64,000 bases of DNA from Deinococcus indicus (GCF_002198095.1 NZ_NHMK01000030.1:124001-188000); one strand, 5' to 3'. Positions 9,857 through 19,269 are shown, numbered from the stretch's first letter. Made by a program: numbers and translations. The notes: generated from the letters alone by a model not told the origin.

Positions 9857-10660
9857 CAGGCCAGTGGGGTGGTGCAGGAACTGCCACGCCAGCCCGAACT
9901 CGTCTTCCAGGCGGGCGGCCAGGGCGCGCACGCCGAAGACCTCCGTCTCGTAGTGGCCGGCGTACACGACGTTCACGCCGTACTCGAAGGCGTCATGGAA
10001 GTGCTTGTGTTCCGGTTCGCCGGTCAGCAGGGTGTCCAGGCCCATGGTGGCCGCCTCGGCGACACTGCCAGCCCCGCTGCCGCTCAGGACACCCAGGCGG
10101 CGCACGGTGGGCGACTGACCGCCGCCGTGCACGAGGCAGATCTCGCCGGTGAGTTTCTGCACGCGGTCCGCGAAGTCCTGGAGGGTCTGCTCGAAGGGCA
10201 GTTCGCCGGCCAGTCCGATCTTCTGGCCCTGCCAGTCCCCGAAGGGCCGCAGGTTCTGGAGGGTCAGGGCGCGGGCGATCATGGCGTTGTTCCCGACCTC
10301 CGGGTGGGCGTCCAGCGGGATGTGCGACACGTACAGGTTCAGGTCCGCCGACAGGGCCGCGCGCAGCCGCTCGCGGTGCGGGCCGGTCACGGCCAGCGGC
10401 TGGCCCCAGAACAGGCCGTGGTGGGCGATCAGCAGGTCCGCGCCGCTGTCGGCCGCGTGTTGCAGGGTCTTGAGGCTGGTGTCCACGCTGACGGCCACGC
10501 GGCGGATCACGTTGGTCCCGCCGATCTGCAGGCCGTTCAGGCTGGGGTCCGGGTACGCGCCGACGTTCAGGTAGTCGTTCAGCCACGCCACGAGCGCGTC
10601 ACGCGGCACCTCGCCGCGGGTCAGGGGGATGGAAGGGGTGCTGGGGGAACCGTCGGACAT
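9854..10660 (-). CDS. Nif3-like dinuclear metal centre protein
   Basis: This family (also called GTP cyclohydrolase I type 2 homologue, YbgI/NIF3) forms hexameric rings with a two-metal site; its cellular role is not established. Metal-ligand motifs are visible: LIAHHGLFWG in the N-terminal half, SHIPLDAHPEVGNN, and the C-terminal EPEHKHFHDAFEYG with HYETEVFG. A frame opens at 10669, but TAGAAT lies exactly seven bases before ATG 10660, so I take the leaderless start MSDGSPSTP. At 268 residues it is the common short form without an inserted domain. The stop is formed at the junction with an R1 element. Confidence 0.85.
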   Translation of the reverse strand: MSDGSPSTPSIPLTRGEVPRDALVAWLNDYLNVGAYPDPSLNGLQIGGTNVIRRVAVSVDTSLKTLQHAADSGADLLIAHHGLFWGQPLAVTGPHRERLRAALSADLNLYVSHIPLDAHPEVGNNAMIARALTLQNLRPFGDWQGQKIGLAGELPFEQTLQDFADRVQKLTGEICLVHGGGQSPTVRRLGVLSGSGAGSVAEAATMGLDTLLTGEPEHKHFHDAFEYGVNVVYAGHYETEVFGVRALAARLEDEFGLAWQFLHHPTGL

Positions 10661-10758
10661 GACAGGCATTCTAGGCGGGCCGGGCCGAGACGAATGCCGG
10701 TGCGGATTGCAGTTCCGCCCCCACCCGTTTCCGGCAGCGGTCGCGGCGGGAACTGCTC

Positions 10759-10764
10759 TAGACT
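10759..10764 (+). promoter_or_regulatory. -10 box of a leaderless transcript
   Basis: TAGACT at 10759-10764 is followed by seven bases and then ATG 10772, the spacing seen at other leaderless starts in this window. No clear -35 is visible. The transcript would begin at or next to the first codon of the short frame below. Confidence 0.55.
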
Positions 10765-10771
10765 CACGGCA

Positions 10772-10855
10772 ATGTCCTGCTGCGCCGCCCGGTTCTCCCT
10801 CCGTTCCGTTGCCCTTCCGGTTCCGCGCCGCTCCGGCTCCGGGCGGCCCGCATGA
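10772..10855 (+). CDS. Candidate 27-codon leaderless leader peptide coupled to the next gene
   Basis: ATG 10772 lies seven bases after TAGACT. The frame runs 27 codons (MSCCAARFSLRSVALPVPRR and so on) and its TGA (10853-10855) overlaps the ATG of the 773-residue protein (10852) as ATGA. The large gene has no visible ribosome-binding site of its own, so its translation may depend on this leader. The peptide is Arg/Pro/Ser rich with two adjacent cysteines. Confidence 0.55.
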   Translation: MSCCAARFSLRSVALPVPRRSGSGRPA

Positions 10856-13173
10856 CCGGCACCCCGGACGCGGATCACCTGCCGGCGACCGGCCGCCTCC
10901 TGACCGGTCCCGGCCCGCTGCACGCGACCCTGACCGAGGAACTGACCCTGGCGCTCGGGCGTGTGCTGCGCGCCGCTCCGGACACGAGCGCGCTGCTGGA
11001 CGTCGCCCTGCCCGGCCTGAACGACCGGCGGGTGCCGGCGCTGCTGCTCGGGCCGGGCGGGGCGGACCTGATCGACCTGGACGGCGACCGGCCCGGCACG
11101 CTCGCGCTGGCGGCCCGGCTGCGGGAGCTGCTGCCCGGCGGCGCGGACCTCACGGTGACGCTCGTCACGCCCGGCGCGGACCCGGACGCCCCACCACTGC
11201 CGGACACACTGCCACTGCCAGACGTCAGGCTGGTGCCGGCCGGCGACCCGGACGCCCTGGCCGGCGCGCTGCGCGCCTCGGTGCAGTCGGGCGGGCCGGC
11301 GCTGCTGGACCGCGCCGCCCTGATCGCGCGGCTGGACGTGCGCCCGGCCCGGCTGGCGTTCCTGCGGGGCCGGGTCCTGAGCGCCCTGGACGGGCAGGGC
11401 GTTCCCGGCGTGCAGGTGTGGGCGCAGGCGGGCGCCAGCGAACTGCGCGCCGTCACCGACCCGCACGGCCACTACGCCCTGAGCGCCGATCAGGGGCACG
11501 CGCTGGAGGTCGGGTTCGTGCCGCCGCCGCGTTACCGTGCGCCCGAGACGCTGCGCCTGAACCCCCTCGGGCCGTACCTGAGCGTGGAGGACACGCGCCT
11601 GCCCGAACGGACGTCCCGCCTGTCCGAGGACGACCTGCGCGCCGCGATGATGCAGGCCATGCAGGCCCGCCTGGAAACGCAACTGGCCGGCGACCCGCAG
11701 GCGTGGACCGACCCGGCCCGGCAACTGGACGCCGTGACCGGGGACCTGCGCGCCCAGTTGCGGGAGGCGGCGCAGGACGTCGCGGCCCGGCAGCAGCAAC
11801 CCCGTCCGGACGGCGCCGGGCTGGCCGTGCGGGTGCGGCACGCCGCCGATCAGCTGTTGCTGGCCGCGCAGGCCCAAGACCTGAACCGCGACCTGCACGC
11901 CCTGAACGCCCCGGCCGGCGAGGCGCAGCAGACCGGGGAGCACCAGCTGGCCGTGCAGCGGGCCATCGACACCCTGACGGGCGTGGCCGCCAGTCGTCAC
12001 CATGAGCGGCGGCGCCCCGACCCGCTGCCCGCCCGGACCGCGTCCCTGCACACCCGCCTGCCCCTCCCGGTTCCGGAAACGGCTCCAGTCCTGTGGACCG
12101 CACCGGTCCTGACTGGCGCCACGGCCCTGCCATCTCCACCCAGCCCGGACAGCCACTCCGGAGGGGACACCGACTTCGGTCAGGAATTCAATCTGGACAC
12201 CGGGTTCGGACAGGTCCGCGAGTCGGACGCCGGTCTGGAACCGGAGTCCGCCGGGGCGACGGGGACCACCGAGGACTTCGGACCAGACGACGGATTCAAT
12301 CCAGACGACGGATTCGGGCCGGACGACGGTGTCCTGCTGACCGGGGTGGCCGCCCCGCGCGGCCCGATCACCGAGGTGGTCATGGCCGACCCCCGGCCCG
12401 GCCCGGTCTCCCCTCCCCCCGTCCACACGCCCGCCCAGCCGGCCCCGTCTCCTGCGGCGCCCGTGCGGGCAGCGCGCCGCCTGCCGCTGCCCTGGGTCGC
12501 CGGGGGCCTGCTGGGGGTCGCCGCCCTGACCGCTGCGGCCCTCACGCTGGGACAGCGGGAAGCTCCCGCGCAGACCGCCGCCGCGCCCACCCCGGTCGAG
12601 GCGGCCCGGACGGTCGCGGCCGGAACGGCAACAGACGCTGCGACCCCGGCGCGCCCAGCCCCGCGCGTGGCGGCCACCGTCACGCCACGGCCCATCCCGG
12701 CACCGGTCGCGCCGCGCGTCACCGTGACCGGCGCGGCACCCGCCCCGGCAGCACCAGCAGCACCGGCACAGGCCACCGCCGCCGTTCAGACCCGCACGAC
12801 CCAGCCCCGCCTGGCCGCCACCCCGCCTCAGCCGGCCCGCAGCGCACCGGCCCGCACCCCAGCCGCGCAGGCCACCGCGCCCGCCACCGGCACCCGGCTG
12901 ACCGCAGGGCAACCGGAAAACACGCCCGCACCCGTCACACCCCCCGCCGCCCCGGCCGCACCCGACGCGGACCTCCCCTTCATCGAACCGCCCCTGCCCA
13001 CCCCCAAAACGCCCGGCGGGCCAGCACAGACCGACCCCGCCCCCAGCAGCGACCCGGTCGAGCCGGCACCCGCCCCGGACACCGGGGGCGCGCCCCCGCC
13101 CGCCGCAGACCCGGCCAGCATTCCGGCCACGCCACCCGGCACCCCACCCGCCCCGGATACCCCCGGCAACTGA
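10852..13173 (+). CDS. Large membrane-anchored protein of unknown function (773 residues)
   Basis: I do not recognise the whole protein. Residues 1-150 are Leu/Asp-rich and soluble. Around residues 165-215, GRVLSALDGQGVPGVQVW followed by RAVTDPHGHYAL resembles a carboxypeptidase-regulatory-like beta-sandwich. Residues 245-380 are helical and charged. Residues 470-500 contain DDGF-type short repeats. One membrane helix (LPWVAGGLLGVAALTAAALTLG) lies near 544-565, and the last 200 residues are extremely rich in Pro, Ala and Thr, as in wall-spanning or disordered regions. There is no N-terminal signal peptide. Start ATG 10852 overlaps the leader frame stop. It converges on the next gene with 24 bp between them. 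Confidence 0.7.
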   Translation: MTGTPDADHLPATGRLLTGPGPLHATLTEELTLALGRVLRAAPDTSALLDVALPGLNDRRVPALLLGPGGADLIDLDGDRPGTLALAARLRELLPGGADLTVTLVTPGADPDAPPLPDTLPLPDVRLVPAGDPDALAGALRASVQSGGPALLDRAALIARLDVRPARLAFLRGRVLSALDGQGVPGVQVWAQAGASELRAVTDPHGHYALSADQGHALEVGFVPPPRYRAPETLRLNPLGPYLSVEDTRLPERTSRLSEDDLRAAMMQAMQARLETQLAGDPQAWTDPARQLDAVTGDLRAQLREAAQDVAARQQQPRPDGAGLAVRVRHAADQLLLAAQAQDLNRDLHALNAPAGEAQQTGEHQLAVQRAIDTLTGVAASRHHERRRPDPLPARTASLHTRLPLPVPETAPVLWTAPVLTGATALPSPPSPDSHSGGDTDFGQEFNLDTGFGQVRESDAGLEPESAGATGTTEDFGPDDGFNPDDGFGPDDGVLLTGVAAPRGPITEVVMADPRPGPVSPPPVHTPAQPAPSPAAPVRAARRLPLPWVAGGLLGVAALTAAALTLGQREAPAQTAAAPTPVEAARTVAAGTATDAATPARPAPRVAATVTPRPIPAPVAPRVTVTGAAPAPAAPAAPAQATAAVQTRTTQPRLAATPPQPARSAPARTPAAQATAPATGTRLTAGQPENTPAPVTPPAAPAAPDADLPFIEPPLPTPKTPGGPAQTDPAPSSDPVEPAPAPDTGGAPPPAADPASIPATPPGTPPAPDTPGN

Positions 13174-13197
13174 CCGGACGGGCGGCGGCGGGGCGGT

Positions 13198-14202
13198 TCA
13201 GGGCCGCACAGGCAGCGGCTCGTACACGCGTTTGCTGCTGCCGTTGCTGAAGTACACGGTGGCCGTCACGTTCAGGCTGGTGTACACACGGTCGGCGCGG
13301 GCCCGGACGTTCAGCGGCAACGTGAAGATCAGCTGACTGCCGCTCTGCCGCAGGGCCGTGCTGGTCCCCCCGGCCGGCGGCCAGACATCCGTGGTGTCCA
13401 GCGTGATCTTGCCGCTGCGGGCCGCGTCCCGGTACTCCAGCTCGTAACGGAACTCGGCCCGGACGGGACGCGCGCCGTTCGGAACGGTGTCGATCACCAG
13501 GTCGCACAGGTGCGCCCGCCCGGCCAGCAGACCCGTGCGCGTCACGCCACTCCCGGCCTCCCGGCAGGTCGTGAAGTACCAGCGGGTGAACTTGGGAGCC
13601 TGCGCGCCGGGCGCGGGCGTGACCGTCAACGGACCCGGCGCGGCACTCCCCGCCCCCGGCCGCTGCGGCGCGCAGCCGTTCACCTTCTCCCAGGCGGTGT
13701 TCACGCCCGACGCGGCGAACGTGTACGTCAGGGCCTGACCGCCACCGGGCCGATTGACGCGCACCACAAGGCGTTTCCCGGCATTCAGGCCGTTCACGAT
13801 GCGGCGCACCACCGCGCCGCTGAACCCGAGCGCCGTCGTGTCCACCGTCTCGTCACCGTTCAGCACCACCGACAGGTCACGGTCACTCAGCACGACAGGC
13901 GGATCGTCCCCCAGCCGGATGGTGACCGCCGGTTTGATGCCGGCGTCGGCGTCCTCCTGACTGGACAGCTGGAACTTGGAACTCATCCAGGCCCACAACT
14001 CCTGACGGTCATAGTTCGAGCAGCGCAGGATGAACCGCGTCTGATCGGTCCGGTCGTTCACTTCCGGCAACACCACGAACCCCGTGTTGACATCCGTGAT
14101 CGGGTCCCGCGAAACCGAGTACGTCGTGCCCGTGCCCGGCACGCGTTCGACGGCACCGGCCCCGCACAGCAGCGACAGACACAACAGGAAAGGAATCCGC
14201 AT
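13198..14202 (-). CDS. Secreted protein of unknown function (334 residues)
   Basis: The N-terminus RIPFLLCLSLLCGAGAVERV is a clear signal peptide, so the protein is exported. The mature part alternates beta-like segments (VSRDPITDVNTGFVVLPEVN, RADRVYTSLNVTATVYF) with a Pro/Ala/Gly linker near residue 180, and has several cysteines (CSNYDRQELWAW, NGCAPQRPG, TTCREAGSG, LCDLV). I do not recognise a family. It is convergent with the membrane-anchored protein at 10852-13173. No strong ribosome site is visible before ATG 14202. Confidence 0.65.
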   Translation of the reverse strand: MRIPFLLCLSLLCGAGAVERVPGTGTTYSVSRDPITDVNTGFVVLPEVNDRTDQTRFILRCSNYDRQELWAWMSSKFQLSSQEDADAGIKPAVTIRLGDDPPVVLSDRDLSVVLNGDETVDTTALGFSGAVVRRIVNGLNAGKRLVVRVNRPGGGQALTYTFAASGVNTAWEKVNGCAPQRPGAGSAAPGPLTVTPAPGAQAPKFTRWYFTTCREAGSGVTRTGLLAGRAHLCDLVIDTVPNGARPVRAEFRYELEYRDAARSGKITLDTTDVWPPAGGTSTALRQSGSQLIFTLPLNVRARADRVYTSLNVTATVYFSNGSSKRVYEPLPVRP

Positions 14203-14270
14203 GCCCCCGTTATGACCTGCTTTCAGGCACGACTCAAGCGAACCTGCCGCACCCCACCCGCGAACTCGCG

Positions 14271-14301
14271 AATAAAAGAAAAACCCCCGTCCGGGACGGG
14301 G
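14271..14301 (-). terminator. Terminator after tRNA-Met
   Basis: On the minus strand CCCCGTC pairs with GACGGGG (14285-14301) and is followed by GTTTTTCTTTTATT. It lies 13 bp after the CCA end of the tRNA gene. Confidence 0.85.
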
Positions 14302-14313
14302 ATTTTCTGTGTT

Positions 14314-14390
<77 letters not shown>

Positions 14391-14393
14391 TTG

Positions 14394-14417
14394 AAAAAAC
14401 CCCGCCTGCGGGCGGGG
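14394..14417 (-). terminator. Hairpin between tRNA-Ala and tRNA-Met
   Basis: On the minus strand CCCCGCC-CGCA-GGCGGGG is followed by TTTTTT (14394-14399). It lies just past tRNA-Ala and just before tRNA-Met, so the downstream tRNA must depend on read-through or on its own promoter. Confidence 0.8.
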
Positions 14418-14424
14418 GCGTTCC

Positions 14425-14502
<78 letters not shown>

Positions 14503-14535
14503 CTTTTTCCCTCTTGCCTCGTCGGAGGCTCAGAT

Positions 14536-14564
14536 AGATTAACAGCGACTTCCTGACCTGTCAA
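14536..14564 (-). promoter_or_regulatory. Promoter of tRNA-Ala
   Basis: On the minus strand TTGACA (14559-14564) and TAATCT (14536-14541) are separated by 17 bp, about 35 bp before the tRNA-Ala gene. Confidence 0.85.
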
Positions 14565-14583
14565 CTGCGGCGGGGCGGGCGGG

Positions 14584-15264
14584 TCAGTCGGTCGTGCGGG
14601 TGGCGGTGGTCTGCGCGGCGAGCTGCACGTAGCCTTCGATCAGGTGAATGATGACCGGGTTGTGGGTGTGGACGCCGTGGGCTTCGCCGGTGCCGCCCTC
14701 GTCGATGAAGTGGGCGATCAGGGCGGCCTCGCCGTCGCGGGCGAGCAGGAAGGCGCGCTGGCCGTGTGCGGCGACGCTGGGCAGGTCGGTCAGGGGCGTG
14801 CGGCGCAGTTCGACGCCGCGTGGCGTGAGGCGTTCGAGCCGGTCGGCGAAGCTGGCCTCGCCGGCCATGTAGAGGCTGCGGCGGGCGTTGAGGGTCAGGT
14901 CCTCGCAGAGGCTGCGGATGGCGGCCTCGCCGTGCAGGTGGTACACGGCTTCCGGGGCGGGGTCGGGGGCGAGGCGGGACAGGTCGCGGTCGAGGGCGCC
15001 GAGGCGGTCGTCGAAGGAGCGGCGGGCGCGGGCGAGGTACTCGCGGGCGCTGAGGGGCGCGTACTCCAGGGGGTTCTGGCCGACCTTGGCGGCGAGGCCG
15101 CGGCCTTCGAGGCGTTCGAGCGTCTCGTAGATCTTGGGCCGGGGAATACCGGCCTGCCGGGCCACGCGGGCGGGCACGGCTCGCCCGAGGGCCAGGAGGG
15201 CGGTGTAGGCACGGGCTTCGTATTCGGTCAGCCCGAGCGCTTGCAGGTGGATCACGGCGCTCAT
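14584..15264 (-). CDS. TrmB-family transcriptional regulator
   Basis: The N-terminal 70 residues form a winged helix of the TrmB type: LGLTEYEARAYTALLALGRA, then VARQAGIPRPKIYETLERLE, then GRGLAAKVGQNPLEYAPLSA. The C-terminal part (VYHLHGEAAIRSLCEDLTLN... RSLYMAGEASFADRL) resembles the PLD-like effector domain of TrmB proteins, which often bind sugars in archaea and some bacteria. At 226 residues it is a short form. ATG 15264 is preceded by TATGCT eight bases upstream. It sits alone between tRNA genes and the target is unknown. Confidence 0.82.
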   Translation of the reverse strand: MSAVIHLQALGLTEYEARAYTALLALGRAVPARVARQAGIPRPKIYETLERLEGRGLAAKVGQNPLEYAPLSAREYLARARRSFDDRLGALDRDLSRLAPDPAPEAVYHLHGEAAIRSLCEDLTLNARRSLYMAGEASFADRLERLTPRGVELRRTPLTDLPSVAAHGQRAFLLARDGEAALIAHFIDEGGTGEAHGVHTHNPVIIHLIEGYVQLAAQTTATRTTD

Positions 15265-15389
15265 CGCTGCTCAGCATACGGGATGCGGGGGCCGGGGCTG
15301 GCGCGTGCGGTGGGGGCTGGACGGGCAGATGAAGGTGGGGGTGGGGGGCCGTTCATCTGCGCGGGCCGTGGCGGGGGGTAGCGTGAGGC

Positions 15390-15599
15390 ATGACGATCAG
15401 CCGCTCGATGGGTCTGGACCCGATTCTGGAACGCCTGGGCCGTGAGGGGGCCAGCCTGCTGGAGGCAGAGGCGATGCGTGCCGTGCTGGCCGAGGACTTT
15501 GCCGGGCGGTCCCTGGACAGCCTGAGCGAGGACGAGTGGCTGCGGGCGCTGGGGCGCATGGAGGCGGTCAAGCAGACCGGGAACGCCGGCATGAAGTGA
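15390..15599 (+). CDS. Small uncharacterised protein (69 residues)
   Basis: The 69-residue protein (MTISRSMGLDPILERLGREG...) is acidic and helical, with SLDSLSEDEWLRALGRMEAV near the end. There is no signal or membrane segment. TAGCGT lies five bases before the ATG. Its stop TGA (15597-15599) is the left duplication of an R1 element. Third-position GC bias supports coding. The family is unknown. Confidence 0.6.
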   Translation: MTISRSMGLDPILERLGREGASLLEAEAMRAVLAEDFAGRSLDSLSEDEWLRALGRMEAVKQTGNAGMK

Positions 15600-15727
15600 T
15601 CCGGACCCGGATTGAATGGGCCGCGAAGTCCGCTGGGTCCGAGCGGTTGCGACTCGGAGACCTGCCCCGCAGGGTGGGAGAAGGGCGGGTTCCGGATTGT
15701 CAGCGCAACACACGGCAGTCCGTATGA
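15597..15727 (-). repeat. R1 interspersed element flanked by TGA duplications
   Basis: It runs from TGA-TCCGGACCCGG to GCAGTCCGTA-TGA. The left TGA is the stop of the 69-residue gene. It includes the hairpin region GGGTCCGAGCGGTTGCGACTC and GCGGGTTCCGGATTGTCAGC. Confidence 0.85.
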
Positions 15728-15779
15728 TCTGGCGGGAGCGGCTGTGTCCGCGCCAGCAGCCCCCCCCACGCATGGCATG

Positions 15780-15809
15780 AAAAAACCCCGCCGGAGCGGG
15801 GTCTTTTTT
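15780..15809. terminator. Bidirectional terminator after tRNA-Val
   Basis: AAAAAA-CCCCGC-CGGA-GCGGGG-TCTTTTTT: a 6-bp GC stem (15786-15800) with an A-run on one side and a T-run on the other, seven bases past the tRNA-Val CCA end. Confidence 0.85.
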
Positions 15810-15815
15810 CTGTTC

Positions 15816-15890
15816 TGGTGGGCGGTATAGGATTTGAACCTACGACCCTTCGCGTGTGAAGCGAATGCTCTACCACTGAGCTAACCGCCC
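15816..15890 (-). tRNA. tRNA-Val (CAC), CCA encoded
   Basis: The 75-nt cloverleaf has acceptor GGGCGGT paired with ACCGCCC, anticodon stem TTCGC/GCGAA with loop TTCACAC (anticodon CAC), T arm GTAGG-TTCAAAT-CCTAT, and an encoded ACCA end. It is five bases downstream of the next tRNA on the same strand. Confidence 0.93.
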
Positions 15891-15895
15891 GTTTC

Positions 15896-15971
<76 letters not shown>

Positions 15972-16010
15972 TCAGGCGCCTGTGCCACGCCGGTCGTTCA
16001 GGCGAGGGGA

Positions 16011-16039
16011 AGTGTAGCAACGGGGGCGGGCGTTGTCAA
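16011..16039 (-). promoter_or_regulatory. Promoter of the Ile2-Val tRNA pair
   Basis: On the minus strand TTGACA (16034-16039) and TACACT (16011-16016) are separated by 17 bp, about 40 bp before the first tRNA. Confidence 0.85.
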
Positions 16040-16080
16040 ACGTGGGCGCTGGTGGGGGCGTGGCGGGTACAGTGCTGGGT

Positions 16081-17472
16081 ATGCAAGTCGTGCACGTGGC
16101 GTCCGAGGTGTTCCCGTTCTCGCGGTCCGGTGGGCTGGGTGATGTGCTGGGGGTGCTGCCTGCGGTGCAGGCGGGGCTGGGGGCGGAGGTGACGGTGGTG
16201 TCGCCGTGGTACGCGGACGTGCAGGAGGCCGTGACGCCGCTCTGGCGTGGGGTGCTGGCGGGCGCGGCGGGGCAGCCGCCGCTGCCGGAGGTGCGGGTGG
16301 GCGAGGTGCGGCGCGGCGGGGTGCGGTTCCTGTTCGTGGGGCTGGCGTGTTTCGACCGGCCGGGCCTGTACCACCCGGACGACGTGTGGCGCTTCAGTCT
16401 GTTCGGGCGGGCGGTGCTGCCGGTGCTGGCGCAGCTGGGGGTGCGGCCGGACGTGCTGCACGGGCATGACTGGCAGGCGGGGCTGGTGGTGGCGCACGCG
16501 CGCCTTTCGGGGGTGCGGTCGGTGTTCAGCGTGCATAACCTGCAGTACCAGGGGCGCTGGAACCTGCTGGACGGCATGGGCTGGACGGGCCTGCCGGAGT
16601 GGGCGTTCACGCATGAGACGCTGGAATTTCATGGGGACGTGAACCTGATGAAGGCGGGGCTGGTGTTCTCGTCGCAGGTGACGACGGTCAGTCCCACGTA
16701 CGCGCGGGAGATCACCACGCCGGAGTTCGGGGAGGGGCTGGAGGGCCTGATGACCCGCCTGCGGGCGGAGGGTCGGCTGAGCGGCATCCTGAACGGGCTG
16801 GATCAGGCGCGCTGGGATCCGGCGAGCGATCCGGACGTGCCGGTGTTCACGGACCCGCGCGGGAAGGGCGCGGCGGTGGCGGCGCTGCGTGCGGAGTTCG
16901 GACTGGACGGCGCGCCGATTCTGGCGAGTGTCAGCCGGCTGGCCGAGCAGAAGGGCATGGACCTGCTGATCGGGGCGTTGCCGCAGCTGGTGCAGGACTG
17001 GAACGTGGTGGTGCTGGGCGGCGGTGATCCGGCGCTGGAGGCGGGCCTGCGGGAGTGGGCGGCGCATCCGAGGGTGGTGTTCGCGCAGGGGATGAACGAG
17101 CCGCTCGCGCACCGCATCTACGCGGGTGCGGACGCGTTCGCGATGCCCAGCCGTTTCGAGCCGTGCGGGCTGTCGCAGATGATCGCCATGCGCTACGGGA
17201 CGCTGCCGGTGGTCCGGGCGACGGGCGGGCTGGTGGATACCGTGCCGGCCGACGTGGGCTTCTCGTTCGCCCAGGCGTCGGCGGGGGCGCTGGCGGGGGC
17301 CTGCCGGGAGGCGCGCGCCGCGTTCGACGATCCGGCCGGGTGGGAGGCGCGCGCGGCGAGGGCGATGCGGCTGGAGTTCAGCTGGGACGGCCCGGCGCGC
17401 GAGTACCTGGGCCTGTACGCGCGGGTGCTGAGCGGCGCCGCGCCGGCCGTGGCGGGTCTGGTGGAGGCGTGA
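16081..17472 (+). CDS. glgA: Glycogen synthase, ADP-glucose type (GT5)
   Basis: It extends alpha-1,4-glucan from ADP-glucose. GT5 features are the N-terminal VVHVASEVFPFSRSGGLGDV, the DVLHGHDWQAGL segment, VSRLAEQKGMDLLI, and the C-terminal SRFEPCGLSQMIAMRYG with the catalytic Glu, followed by ATGGLVDTV. At 463 residues the length is normal. The usual K-x-G-G nucleotide-sugar motif reads R-S-G-G here, which is unusual. The leaderless start is clear: TACAGT, seven bases, ATG 16081; an upstream in-frame ATG at 16033 would overlap the tRNA promoter. The stop overlaps the GTG of the next gene. No other glycogen gene is adjacent. Confidence 0.9.
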   Translation: MQVVHVASEVFPFSRSGGLGDVLGVLPAVQAGLGAEVTVVSPWYADVQEAVTPLWRGVLAGAAGQPPLPEVRVGEVRRGGVRFLFVGLACFDRPGLYHPDDVWRFSLFGRAVLPVLAQLGVRPDVLHGHDWQAGLVVAHARLSGVRSVFSVHNLQYQGRWNLLDGMGWTGLPEWAFTHETLEFHGDVNLMKAGLVFSSQVTTVSPTYAREITTPEFGEGLEGLMTRLRAEGRLSGILNGLDQARWDPASDPDVPVFTDPRGKGAAVAALRAEFGLDGAPILASVSRLAEQKGMDLLIGALPQLVQDWNVVVLGGGDPALEAGLREWAAHPRVVFAQGMNEPLAHRIYAGADAFAMPSRFEPCGLSQMIAMRYGTLPVVRATGGLVDTVPADVGFSFAQASAGALAGACREARAAFDDPAGWEARAARAMRLEFSWDGPAREYLGLYARVLSGAAPAVAGLVEA

Positions 17473-18428
17473 GCGGCGACGATCACGCTGCCGGACAGGA
17501 CGTGACGCAGGAGCAGGACACGCTGGTCCCAGACGGGGCAGAGTCGGTGGGGCCGGTGCGGGTGGGGCCGGTGCAGGTCGAGGCGCTGGGGCCCGAGCAA
17601 CTGGAACTGGTACTGGCCGCGCTGTACGAGGCGCCGCGTGAGGCGGTCGCGTGGATGGCGCAGGCCTGCACGGACGCCTGGGTGGCGTTCGAACGGCACG
17701 AGCCGCTCGGCCCGGACGGCGAGCCGCTCCCGGACGGCACGCGCGAGGTGGTGCTGGGCGCGGTCGGGACGCGGCCCAGCCCGGCGCACGGGTCCGAGCT
17801 GCTGGGCGGCGTGCTGGGCGGACCGCGCCGCGCCGGGGCGGCGGCGGCCCTGGCGCGCGCCGCGTGGGAACGCGCGGGCCGCGTGTACGCCTTCGCCGAG
17901 GGGCACCTGTTCCCGCCGGAAGTGCTGATCGAGGCGGGGTTCCGCGAGGTCGGCGCGTACCGCCGGCTGGAGGGCCGCGTGCCGTACCGGCATGTGGACG
18001 CCCCGGAGGGCGTGACGCTGCGTCCCCTGGCCGAGGTGAGCGTGCCGGCGCGCCTGGAGGCGCTCGCGGCGTTCGAGGACCGGGTGGGGCATCACGCGGC
18101 CGCGCCGGAAGCGGCGCAGGACGGCGGGGGCGGCTTCGACTCGCACCTGAGTGTCGTGGCGCTGGACGCGGAGGGCCGGGGCGTGGGCGTGTGCCGCGCC
18201 GCCGTCGAGGACGGCGTGGGCCGCATCGACGCGCCGGGCGTGACGGTCGCGTGGCGGCACACGAACCTGCGCGCGGCGCTGCTGAACAGCGTGAACGCGC
18301 GCCTGCGGGCGGCCGGGATCACGCGGGTCAGCGTGGATTCCTGGGGGGACACGCCGGAGGAACTCGCGCACGACCTGCGGCTGGGCCTGCACGTGGCGGA
18401 CGAAACGCCGATCCTGGCGTTCCCCTGA
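17469..18428 (+). CDS. GNAT-like two-domain protein, substrate unknown
   Basis: This 319-residue protein starts at GTG 17469, overlapping the glgA stop (GTGA). The first 35 residues are low-complexity and acidic. Two halves look like duplicated acetyltransferase folds: the first ends with AFAEGHLFPPEVLIEAGFREVGAYRRLEG and the second has VTLRPLAEVSVPARLEALAAF and VTVAWRHTNLRAALLNSVNARL, then AAGITRVSVDSWGDTPEEL. The typical acetyl-CoA loop (R/Q-x2-G-x-G/A) appears degraded to WRHTNL. Substrate and activity are unknown. The coupling to glgA suggests co-expression but does not indicate a glycogen role. Confidence 0.65.
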   Translation: MSGDDHAAGQDVTQEQDTLVPDGAESVGPVRVGPVQVEALGPEQLELVLAALYEAPREAVAWMAQACTDAWVAFERHEPLGPDGEPLPDGTREVVLGAVGTRPSPAHGSELLGGVLGGPRRAGAAAALARAAWERAGRVYAFAEGHLFPPEVLIEAGFREVGAYRRLEGRVPYRHVDAPEGVTLRPLAEVSVPARLEALAAFEDRVGHHAAAPEAAQDGGGGFDSHLSVVALDAEGRGVGVCRAAVEDGVGRIDAPGVTVAWRHTNLRAALLNSVNARLRAAGITRVSVDSWGDTPEELAHDLRLGLHVADETPILAFP

Positions 18429-18489
18429 CCGGCGCGGCCCGGTTCCGGCTTACCGTCTGCGGGGGTCCGGGCGCGCTAACATCCCGGCT

Positions 18490-19266
<777 letters not shown>

Positions 19267-19269
<3 letters not shown>

